From Utricularia gibba (Eukaryota; Streptophyta; Magnoliopsida; Lamiales; Lentibulariaceae), in contig CM007990.1 of NCBI GenBank assembly GCA_002189035.1, forward strand, positions 620,001 to 684,000: a stretch of 64,000 bases of DNA, written 5' to 3'. Each line of letters begins with the position of its first letter. The stretch's first letter is position 1. Below are positions 11,670 to 22,300 of the stretch, one piece after another. Below the pieces are notes generated by a model. The model saw nothing but the letters and a program-made list of their open reading frames with translations. It was not told where the DNA came from and did no database searches. The position numbers and the translations under genes are program-made.

Positions 11670-12764
11670 CTAGAAATTCCAATTCACATTCAGAAGCTCA
11701 TCCCAAAGGCTTGCCTGCATAGGTAGGTAGAGTTTGAACTCTGGTGGAAGTTCCTCCTCTGAGTACAGGCGATCGGAGAAATATATCCTTCTCAAGCGGC
11801 AGTTGGCATGCACCTGAACTCTCAAAGTCTCAACATAGTTGGTCCCATATGCACGGCGCATTAGATCAGTAAGGTTCAGCTGAATTTGATTCCATCCATC
11901 ATCCATCCTCAGCGGCATGGTGCAAATAAATGGTTTAACTCTCGTGCTAGCCTAAATGATCAGTATAGAATCTTAACCAGAGAAATACCAAGACTGAATT
12001 CTGCAGCATATCATAAATTAAAACTAAAGAAAGGCATATATGGTTCCACAACAGAATAGTGTCTAACTCTGGCTCAACTATTTGAATTCAACTAATAAAC
12101 AAAATACCCAAAACGAGGCTGCCATTTATACCACAAGAAACTAGAGCCATCACATAACCACAAACACAGAAACTTACGGACTTGAAAGTTAGATGCTCGA
12201 AATCGTCTGCGGACATTTTTGTCATCCAGCACCTGGATTTCAAATGTGAAATACTTTTTGGTATTTTTGACAATCATTACAAAAAATGGTAGCTTAATTC
12301 CAAGGGTTGCCGCTGGATCAGCTGGGCAGGTTATGTATGCAGACTGGACATTTGACCCAACTATTTCAAGGACATTGGACTGTATGTCATCATCTTGTAA
12401 CCTCTTGATTTGTCCATTTACTACTGCAAGATTAAATTTTTTCCAGGAAAGTATAAGAAAGAATTGTCTTTTTTCGCAAAAGGGCACAAAAGAAGTCACT
12501 AGAAACAACACTAGAAAGGCGACTCAATGGAAGATACAGAAAATCAAAAAGCCTTTACTTTCTTTATCCCATATCTGAAGAGGCTTGCTCCTGAAAAATG
12601 AAACAGACAAGGGAATTCAGCACGGTGAAACAAACAAGTTAAACAAAAAGGCAATCTCAAAACTCTGATCTTCGCGCAATGGCTGACAAAAAAGCTAACA
12701 TAAACCCGTACCCAAGGCTGTAAAGGATGGAAAGGAATCCAGACTGGAACGTGTTCTTAAACAT
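11670..12764 (-). CDS. CFAP20: CFAP20/BUG22 family protein
   Basis: Highly conserved eukaryotic protein first known from basal bodies and cilia; it is retained in seed plants that lack cilia, where its role is unclear. Four exons: 12764-12712, 12590-12559, 12423-12182 and 11951-11670; total 609 nt, 202 aa (about 193 in animals). The N-terminus [20 protein letters not shown], the blocks [19 protein letters not shown] and [13 protein letters not shown], and [20 protein letters not shown] are essentially the family consensus. The C-terminus is extended by a few residues ([14 protein letters not shown]). The third intron must use the weak donor CAA/GTCCGT to keep frame, while a strong GTAAGT four bases downstream would bring in a stop codon at once. 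It is convergent with TyrRS. Confidence 0.93.
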
Positions 12765-13476
12765 CCCCTCCTCGGCTGATTTGAAACTGAACAATACAAA
12801 AAAGCATTCAATCCACGTCTCTAGTACCTCTGAATACGCAAATAAATCGACGTAAACACAAAAACCCAGAAGCTATTCCATGAACCTTTAACCTCAAATT
12901 CCAATTTCTGAGCTTTCAGCGGTGAAAACAAATTCGCGACTCCGCAACAACTTCCCGGCGAACAGAATGTCCCGAACTTCGTCGTTTACTTTTTTTTTTC
13001 TTTTTATAGTTGATTTTAAATTCAAATTTAATTTTATTGTAGGTTAAATCTTGGATGGTCAATTTTTTAATCATATAATTTATTATTTTAAAAATATAAA
13101 TAATAGAAAAAATATCAAATTATAACAAATATAATTAAAAAATATTACAAAAACGTTGAATAATATATATGTGAATACATAGCATTAATATGACTACATA
13201 ACAATAATTCAGAATATTCAATTTATTTGAATAGTTTTATTTTTCGCATAACACTAATATGTCTAACTTTTCACATTTTTTTACCCTATGTTCACTGTTG
13301 TGAATGCACTGTGTACACTTATTTTCGCATCACATAACTTTTGCTCCAAGATCAACCTGCAATTCAAAAACTTTTTGATCATTAGATATTCCTCTCCACT
13401 GTCACATAATTTTGTAACTGATATGTAGATCTCATTCTTGCATTGAAGTGATATAAATGGGCATACCATCAAGTAG
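12765..13476. other. Spacer upstream of CFAP20 and downstream of the BRCT gene
   Basis: About 710 bp between two genes on the - strand. The part nearest CFAP20 (to about 12990) looks like leader/promoter; 13000-13270 is very AT-rich; the part near 13300-13476 is probably the 3' UTR of the BRCT gene. No ORF or repeat that I can support. Confidence 0.45.
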
Positions 13477-16400
13477 CTAGAGAGATGAGTTGATTGCATG
13501 GGGTCTTGGTATTCTTGAAGCTTGGTGTGGTGGGGGTTGCATTTTCTCCTCCAAGGGAATCAGCCTACCAGCATACAAACTCCTTATAATCCAGTGGATC
13601 GACTGCGAGAAATCCATTGGGGTATATGATCAAGCAACCAAAGTGTGCAAAATTTGCAGTAATCATTCATTTGAATGCATCACAAGGCTTGTCATGATGA
13701 GAACACTGACCGTTGTATGTATACCAGTCTCCAGTGCACACTGCTTCAGGTGACGAGAAGCACTGCTCCCATCTGAAATGATGACTCCCATTGAGATTCT
13801 TCCAGCTTCCAGATTCTTGATGAGTTTTTGTAATGTTTTGAAAACTTGCGCGCCACCATGCTGAGGGTCACAGTGACATTATCAGATTACATGTTACTTG
13901 ATAAACAGAGATGATGATTTTCAGGTTTAGTTAGGAAGGTTGCAGGTCTTGGAAATGAATCATTAGCAATGGCTATCATTTTTTTAGTACAACTGATAGA
14001 AAAGAAACTGTTTTTGTGCTGTTAACCTGCTAGATGGAAGAAATTCAGAAGATCTCTAGGAGTAGCAAGTGTAAATAATGAGGCTGCTAAATCCACCTAT
14101 TATTTAAGAGGTTACAAAGCATACCTTGGCCATTGTTCCAAAACCTGTGAAATGCATGGCTTTTCCGAGAAGCATGATGCCGACATCATTAAAAATCAAA
14201 GAATGAGGACGATAGCATCGAGGTGAGTACACTAGCTCTTGTTTTTGGCTACTCTTTCTGGATAGGATCATGTATCTGACAAATCAGATTGAACAGCACA
14301 CCACTATGAGAATTAAAAAAAACAAAAGAAAAAACCAAAAGTTCGCCTCAATTAAGTAAAATGAGAGGTTGTACAGCATGATTGGAATAATACCTCTTTG
14401 GAGGCAACACCACACCAGCAGCAATAGAATCAAGAAGCCAATCATATTTGAGCACATGAGCATTAGATGCACAGCCATAGAAGAACTTTGGCGACTGTAT
14501 CTGTCATCATGAAAAGAAAGAATAATGGATTCACAGCCTGCAACAGAAATTGCCAGAAAATACTATCCCTCTGAATCTTGCTGATAAGAAAAAAAAATTA
14601 TCCCTCTGCTTCATTTCCAATATATTTATGTTTCTTGAACAAGCATGCGGGGTAACTACATTCATTTCCAATCTTCAGAAAAAGAAACAATGTTCTAGAA
14701 AATAAACTTGCTTCTCACACAGAATCCTCATAAAACTCGCCTAAATTGAGAAAATCATAGATTAAAATAAACTTGATTTCTAGAACCTGTATGGACCTAG
14801 CCAATGTCTGATTACGATACTTTATCAGTAAATCTAACTTCGTTGTTTGACTACTTTCTTTCTGGAATGCTCTTAACGAATGGGAACAGAACTTGGATGT
14901 TACTGACCTTTTTCAAACATAGAACCACTGGGAGCACTGCCACCTTCAACATTTTTCTTCTTTTTATTTTCTTATACACAGAAGGTATTTGCGTGAGGAC
15001 CACACCACCATATTTCCGAATTAGATTCTCTATTTCCCTTTCCTTTTTCTCAGAAAACCCAGTCAGCAAAAATTCAATGTTCTGAAAAACCAGCCTTCGT
15101 TTACCATTAATGGGAATATTTTTTTCTTTAAATTTATCCATCCGCCTGACATTAGATCGACAATGTTGACTACGTCTGGATGTTGCTTTAGCATAACCTG
15201 CAAAGGCTGATTAAAGTCCTTGAGTGATGATGAGATATTTAGGCAACTTCTGACATCATGATTTGCAAATGTCTTACATGTTTTTGGAGCTATCAGCACT
15301 TTCCTGAACCCTGTACTCTGAGGAAGGGCAGTTTTCATTCCAAACGGATCAATATCCATCTGGGCATTTAAAAGTTCAGCATCTTGAGTTTCAGCTTGTA
15401 ATGATGCCCAATGCTGGTTTTCCCTGGACAGAAATTTTTCTCTTTCAGATTTTCCTCTTTCCTGCTGACAGTCTTTACTGAAAACCTTGAGGTGGTCAGA
15501 CACGGCTTTGCTGTTATCACCAAAGGAAATACGCTTTCTAGAAAACTTGTCTGCTGACTCCTTGTCAATAATATTTTCAAGAATATTTCTGTCATGTTGA
15601 ACTAATACCTCATTCAGTTGAATGGGGGTTTCACCAATATCTTGCTGATGCTTCAAGGTAACATTTCTAGGAAGTTCACCACCTTCATGAAAAACTGAGG
15701 GTGAACACCACTGGTTCTCTGAAAGACTACATGGTACAACAGAGCAGAGAGGATCATCAAACGGTGAAGGTGAAGCCTTTCCATCTTGAGAAGCCAGCAA
15801 CCCATGGCTTACTGGCTTAGGGAAATTTTCATTATATATCCTTAATGGAGAGGCTACGGTAGCGTGGTTACTATGATTTTTCGAAACAGACATTTTACTC
15901 ACAGCAGTGTCAGCAGATTCGGAAAAAAAGCTGTTCTCACCAACGAATGCTTTCCGGATGCTACACTTCATAGTCTTTAGTTCATTCTGTCGAAAGTGGA
16001 ATGCCAAAAGAAAATATATAGAGCAGCGTAGAACTCAGTTAAAAACCAAATAAGTAAAATATATATATATATATATATACTCTCTGAGTTCACTTTGATA
16101 AGATAATTCTCAAGGAATAAGTAGGCACTTACTTTGCATGCCGAACCACTACAATGTCTCTGGAATATTTCTTGAGCCGTGTTAGAAAGACAATGACCCA
16201 TTTCTGTTAAACGACCGAAAATTAGCACCGTGGTATCATTCTGGCTTCTTATAGAACATGTAAGCATAAAGTAACACGATGATAGAATTACCATTTTTCT
16301 GAAAGTTCCTTTCAGGGGAATGAGTCAATATGGGAAGATGACGATCATGTGCCTGCGTGAAAGCATTCGCTCTCTGCATGCCAGAATTCTACCCAAGATT

Positions 16401-17054
16401 AAATACATGAAAAAAAGTCATGGGATGAAGTTTTGATAATAACGTCTGGTGAAGAATCAGAATTTGTTGAGAAGCACCATACTTCTGATGAAAAAGCGTT
16501 GTGGTGGCTATCACAAATGAATCCACTCATGCACTCTACAAATTCTAAATCAAGATTAACTCTTGATAATCTATCATTACAAAAGTGTTGTAACTTACAA
16601 CTGTAGATTTAGTAATGGAGCAAGCCTGAGCGGCATCATCATCTGAGCACCCACGGGATTCAGAGTCAAAAGTATCCTTAACTTGAGATACCTCACATCC
16701 AGGTGAGCTGTAGAGATTCACGCCCACATCCTCAAAAGCATTTTCCATTGTATTATCATCGAGATCAGATAAATCCTCAGCTTCATCAAATAGATGAACT
16801 GAACCGCAGGATGAATCTTTCAAAAGTTCTAACCGAGCTTTTTTCACGTGCAGGGAAGCTTCAAGTATAGCTGAAACTATGCAAGACCCGGAGAAGGAAT
16901 CATTCTTGAGTAGCTCATTAATTACCAAAGCTTCAGATGCTGCGATAGACAGTTCGACTGGATCAGCAGATTCTAGGAAATTCATATTCTCCTCATACAT
17001 CAACATATCAGCCTCGTTTACTATCGCCTCAACTGCTCCCGAGGATAAACCCAT
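13477..17054 (-). CDS. Tandem-BRCT nuclear protein, probable DNA-damage-response factor
   Basis: Nine exons on the - strand: 17054-16599, 16388-16292, 16203-16133, 15986-15198, 15081-14908, 14500-14394, 14275-14125, 13860-13711, 13602-13477; 2121 nt, 706 aa, every junction in phase. The first ~470 residues are acidic/Ser-rich and mostly disordered (LFDEAEDLSDLDDN). The last ~235 residues form two BRCT repeats: BRCT1 starts FLLTGFSEKKEREIENLIRK with GG, LPVVL and KFFYGCASNAHVLKYDWLLD (the conserved BRCT Trp); BRCT2 has MLLGKAMHFTGFG and ends SIHWIIRSLYAGRLIPLEE. Tandem C-terminal BRCT repeats bind phosphopeptides in MDC1, 53BP1 and BRCA1; plants have such proteins of unknown or damage-response role. 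ATG 17054 is the first possible start, but the same frame stays open 23 codons upstream to a TAG at 17124-17126, so a missing 5' exon cannot be excluded. Confidence 0.87.
16059..16079. repeat. (AT)n microsatellite in an intron of the BRCT gene
   Basis: About 10 AT units lie in the intron between the third and fourth exons of the BRCT gene. A simple repeat, possibly polymorphic. Confidence 0.9.
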
Positions 17055-17287
17055 TCCAATGGCAGACCTTGAACCTTTGCAGGTTGAATGGAAGAAAAAA
17101 TGCGTGTATCCTTTTGCATCGGCCTAAAAAACTCCTGAAAATCCTTATTCAAGCCTTCTGAAATAGAATAGAAGTGCCTCAGAAATTTGTAGTAATCCCA
17201 CCACGCTGCAAATCCGGTGATTACATTCTCCCGATCAGGATGTGAATCCAGCAGGATGCGGACGCTCGCTCAGCCTTCACCTACTTG

Positions 17288-17374
17288 GCGCCAAAATGAA
17301 GAAATTTAGCGCCAAAGAACCCTCTTTGATGGGCTTTAGGGCCTCCGGCTTGCCGTATGATTTTCTAACGGTTC
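17288..17374 (-). promoter_or_regulatory. Paired E2F sites and an MSA-like motif upstream of the BRCT gene
   Basis: Read on the - strand, TTTGGCGC occurs twice, at 17288-17295 and 17309-17316, 21 bp apart (two helical turns). Both match the E2F/DP consensus TTTSSCGC. A TCTAACGGTTC motif at 17364-17374 (+ strand) matches ten of eleven positions of the mitosis-specific activator consensus YCYAACGGYYA. They lie 230-320 bp upstream of the BRCT start and 230-320 bp upstream of the divergent MPH1 start. The BRCT gene is the likelier target, because plant DNA-repair genes are commonly E2F-regulated; that assignment is inferred. Confidence 0.6.
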
Positions 17375-17606
17375 ATTTTGTTTTCTTCAGTTATAAATAA
17401 ATAAAAAAATGTCAGATTTTTTTATTAGAAAATTATTTGAATTGAAATGCAAATTCCTTTTTGTAACCAACATAACTTCCGTCATCTGGCGAGCGCAGCC
17501 ACAGAACTCTCATCCGACTATCAACACACAGGAACCCAATCTTTGCTCAACTTTTGCCGATCGATATCTTCGTGGCTACGCTGTGATTTTTGGGTCATTT
17601 TGTGGC

Positions 17607-18901
17607 ATGGCTTGCGCGTTGTCAGGGAGCAGCTGCGCAATTCCCGCGGCGGCGAGCGGCAGCAGGTTGCTGTTGAGGGATTTTCTACCAAAGAGGAGGC
17701 CGGTTGCGAGCTATCGTCTCAGAGTCAGGGCGTCTTCGGATGGTTCTGACGACTGCAATGAGGAAGAATGCGCGCCTGATAAAGAGGTCATTTTGTTATG
17801 AGTTATCTTTTTTATGCCTTCTTTTTAGCATAGTACTGCATTAGAATTGTTGAGAAAATTGGTGAATAGAAGGCTCAGGAATCTGATCTTGTGTATCCAC
17901 TTTTCTTGTTCGATGGAATGCCCGTATGAGTCCAGAGATTGTGGTTTCTTCATGCTTTCTTAGGCTAGAGGTGTGACAGCATGTTCCTGCTAGCTTGGGG
18001 TTTGAATGGCAGGGCTGGTAATTTATTCATCATCTGAAATTGCAGCATTTTCAAATTTTCTTATTGAAAAAAATAGGTTGGGAAAGTGAGCATGGAGTGG
18101 GTAGCTGGGGACAATACCAAGGTCGCTGGAACATTTCCACCCCGCAACAGAAGCTGGACTGGCCTCGTGGAGAAGGACACGGCTGGACAAACCAACATAT
18201 ATTCTGTTGAGGTAGATAATTCCACATCCCTATGTTTTAGAATCATAGGTTGTCATGCGGTTGCTATTCTTGTGTGGCATTCCCCCTCTCATTGCGACAT
18301 ATATTGCTCTAACTCAAACATTTTTCTTCTGTGTGGTTCATGGTATATGGTCTCAATCCTTTGGTTGGCCAGATTTACAGAACTTCTTTTGAGTTCATAA
18401 AGTATGTTAGTTACTCGGCATTTTCAGCGTTCCCCAACTCTCTTAGATCCATCTGGGAGCCACTCTTCATATTTATGTAATCTGTGTGATAATCTATTAA
18501 GTCATATCCTTGTCTTCCAGCCGGTGGTCTACGTTGCAGAAAGTGCGATCAGTTCAGGCGCCGCAGGCTCCTCTGCAGACGGATCAGGGAACACCATTGC
18601 CATCGCCGCCGGACTTGCTCTAGCCTCTGTTGCTGCTGCCTCTTTTGTGCTCATTCAGGTGGACAAGAAAACACCATCCTCTATACAAACAACAGAATAC
18701 TCTGGTCCCTCTCTCAGCTACTACATCAACAAGTTTAAGCCTCAAGAATTCGTAGAGGCTTCTGCACCACCCCCTGCACCAGAAATCTCGGCATTGCCTA
18801 CTCAAGCAGAAGAGGTTATTCCCCAGCCCGAGATTCCGGTAACAACCCCGTCGGAGACATCTCCGGTGCCTTCTTCACCTGAAATACTGACAACCTTGTA
18901 A
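17607..18901 (+). CDS. MPH1: Plastid thylakoid protein MPH1-like (maintenance of PSII under high light)
   Basis: MPH1 is a proline-rich thylakoid membrane protein that helps protect photosystem II in strong light. Three exons: 17607-17786, 18077-18211, 18521-18901; 231 aa. Residues 1-45 form a Ser/Arg/Ala-rich transit peptide. The conserved plant-specific block follows (VSMEWVAGDNTKVAGTFPPR, WTGLVEKDTAGQTNIYSVEP, VYVAESAISSG), then one hydrophobic membrane helix (AIAAGLALASVAAASFVLIQV), the motif YSGPSLSYYINKFKP, and a Pro/Glu/Thr-rich C-terminal tail. The identification rests on recalled family sequence and on the matching layout and length. It is head-to-head with the BRCT gene. Confidence 0.75.
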
Positions 18902-19389
18902 ACAGTTGTCTCTAAAGAGGTTCAATCGCGCTCACAGATTCATGTTGGCGCAGAATCCGGCTTTAGTAGCTTGTAAACACTGTTGTCTTCCACACAAAGT
19001 GCTATTATTCTGTTTTGGTATTTAGTGCCTCCAGTTCATTTATATTTTACCCTATTATTGCATAATATATATTTATTTAATTTTTTTTCTTTATAAAATA
19101 TAAATATCTAATAATATCTTTAATCAATATATATATATATATAAGTATCTTAGATAGATGCCACATCGCTACGCATAAATACGAGGGAGATTTGAAACAA
19201 ATTAATATTTTAATTAAATTGGTTTAATTAGCGAAATCAATTTCAAATCACTAATGGGCCATTTTATTTATTATTATTATCATTTATTATAATGTTAGAT
19301 TCGTGGGATTAAAGGGTTTTTCAGTCTGGGGTTTAAGGTTCATAGTTATCACGTTTCGCCGCTGCTGCGGAGATTGAGAGGTTTGAGAG
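18902..19389. other. Intergenic region before NRPC2
   Basis: Holds the MPH1 3' UTR, an (AT)n stretch at 19126-19143, and the NRPC2 promoter. A TGGGCC site II motif is at 19255-19260, about 130 bp upstream of the NRPC2 start; such motifs are frequent in promoters of translation and transcription machinery genes. No ORF. Confidence 0.5.
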
Positions 19390-22300
19390 ATGGCGGCCAG
19401 AGACGACGGTATCACATCTACGTCCGAGGTTTTGCATGAAAGAGGGTACTTCTACATTTGTTATTGAGTTGGCCATGCGATTTCAGTTAGCAGTGGTAGT
19501 TCTTTTTTTTCGTTCGTGTTTTCTGTTGATCAGTTCAAGTAATGTTCGTCCGCACACAGTTTCTATGTAGACAAGCAAGCGCTGGCGGCGCCTGTTAAAA
19601 ACGCGGTCGATAAGTACCAACTGGTGCCAGAATTTTTGAAGGTAGTGCTCGCGGCTCTGTTTTTTCATTAATAACAATAGAGCTTTTATTCTTTCTTGTT
19701 GTTTCATTTGCAATTTCAGGTGAGGGGCCTCGTGAAACAACATCTCGACTCTTTTAATTACTTTGTCCAGAAGCAGATTCAGAAGATAGTTGAAGCGAAT
19801 AAGCGCATTGAGTTTCCTGATAGAGATTTCTTTTTATGGTTGGGGCTTGTAGTCTAGGAGTTTATTTTCATAATAACGCTCGTTCTCAATGTTTAATTGA
19901 CACGGTTCTTATTTTGATCTGTTGCTTGGTTGCAGCTATGAAGAAGTTCATATTGGTTCTCCTTCAGTGATTGTAGATGCTATCGAAGAAGTCCTTACGC
20001 CACAGATGTGCAGACTGTCTGACATGACGTGAGTACACATGGATTTATTGTATACTTTGTGTTAAACCTCGTGATGTTGACCGTACTATACATATTTCAC
20101 AAAATCATTTTCAGATATAGATGGTTTGATATTTTAAGATTAAGTGAAGATTGTAAAAGGCACCTAACTTGCAGTGATTATTTCATGAAGTCGAATAGTC
20201 AAAAATCCACTGGACAGGCACATTGACATCTATTTCTTTCATCAAAGTGGAAATACACTAGCTAGTTTACAGAATCAAAGTAGAAATAAAAATCATTTGG
20301 CGAGTTCAGTAATAAATGAATGGTGTTTCTGTAAGTTAGATCAAATTTACTACTTTCAGCATTTTCTGTATGAGTCTTTTGCGTGATTTGGTTTTCTAGT
20401 TTGAAATGTGGTCGAAGTTTCTCCAAGCTATTCGGAATGGTAGTTTTATCGCTTCTAATTCTTACTGCGTTCCTCCACAGAACAGGATCTGTAGTTTGCG
20501 CTTTTTGTCTGTGGTTGGGTGCGGTTGTTGGTTAGACTCATATTGCTTATAAATCTAACCATATAATATTTGAAACATTAATAGCTTAATTTCATGGACT
20601 CTAGTATCCTATATTGTTACTGTTGTACCATTGCTATTGTATATTGTGCGCCAATGTATGCGACCACACAATGAATCCAGAAATTGTGATTTCACCACCG
20701 TGTTTGTGTCTGTCATATTCTTTTTATTGAAAAGAGATGTCTATCATCGCCTTCCTCTATAACATATCTTCTAACCACTCCTACTTTTCTGTTGATTCCA
20801 GTTATGCTGCTCCTATAAGGGTAACGATAACATATACAAGAGAAACCCGTGGTGTTAAAAAGATTGATACAAAGGTAATTGTTCTCTTTTTAAAGAGGAT
20901 AAACTTTTTTTTTTTTTTACTGATGTTGGTTACAATGATGGATAAACACAATTATATTGGATTATGCCATTTCTTTTTGTCAATACTGTCAGAAAAATGT
21001 TACGATTGGGAGAATGCCTATTATGTTGAGGAGTAGTAGTTGTATTTTGCATGGGAAAGATGAAGATGAGCTTGCAAAATATGGTATGCTTTAAATTGTG
21101 TCAAGAATATTTTCATTTATTTTTTCAGATGTTCTAGATGCTAATGGCCTGAGCTTTTGTGTTTCTTTAGGTGAATGCCCTTTAGATCCCGGAGGATATT
21201 TCATCATTAAAGGGACGGAGAAGGTGGGGTGATACTTACTGCACCAATTTTTTTTTTATTGTGTTTTCAGGCCGCAAACATGTTGCTTATTTCCAAATTC
21301 TTCTGTGTAGGTGATTTTGATTCAGGAACAGCTATCAAAGAACCGAATAATAATTGATACTGATAAGAAAGGATGGTGCACATCTTTTCCCCTAGTACTC
21401 TATGCAAATCCTAACTGCCATGCTAAACGTCCTTCCTTTTGTTTTATGTTGCTGCACGCCACTCTTCTGCTATTTCTTCAATTATACCCATAGGCAATTA
21501 TCTGAACGAATTAAATTAAGTCCCTGTTTGAAATTATTATTAGGGCAATCATGTATTTCAATAAACTTCATGTGTCTTAAAGTGCTTGTTTAGTTGCTTT
21601 ATATTGCTGAACTATTATGTCTTTTAATCCATGGTTACCATGTTGTTAGATTAGGCTTTTGCAAAGTCCATGTCGTTGGTGTAGGGTTTTGCAAAGTCCA
21701 TGCTACCATGTCTTTTAATTCATGGTCTTAATGTCCATGTTAATAAGGAGAAGTAAGGTGTTTCTTAGGATAGGCTATAGAGAAGACTAGAGCAGGTTAG
21801 TTGGAAACAGATCTATACCTTGGGTAATTGATGATGCAGGTTTGCATTGTGTGTTTGACGTTGATGATCCAATGCGGCATTATATTGATTACCACTCAAC
21901 AATGGATTTTAAAACAGGAGAACCTGTGTTTTGAAACCCATTTCAACCTAATATTTGTTCTCCTGTTTTCGTTCTTTCTCAGTGTGCAAGCATCTGTCAC
22001 AAGCAGTACTGAGAAAGTGAAAAGCAAAACTATTATAAGAATGGAGAAAGAGAGGATTTATCTATTCATGAATCAGTTCACTACCAAAGTATGCGGGCCT
22101 TTTGGATTCTGGTGACTTGCCTTTACTGCTTGTATTCTGGAATTTAGTGAGCTTATTACTTTCCTAGGTTCCTATTGTAATTGTCATGAAAGCTATGGGA
22201 ATGGTAAGTGATCAAGAGATAGTCCAGATGATTGGTAGAGATCCTCGGTTTAGTGAAATGATGCTGCCATCAATTGAGGTAAAGCAAACTATTAGCTAGT

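Noticed and set aside
15063-15197. Open frame continuing past exon 4 of the BRCT gene, or a 23-nt intron just before the BRCT1 exon.
   Set aside because: Reading on puts BRCT1 out of frame, and a 23-nt intron is too short for plants. The donor at 15197 with the acceptor at 15082 gives a 116-nt intron and perfect phase.
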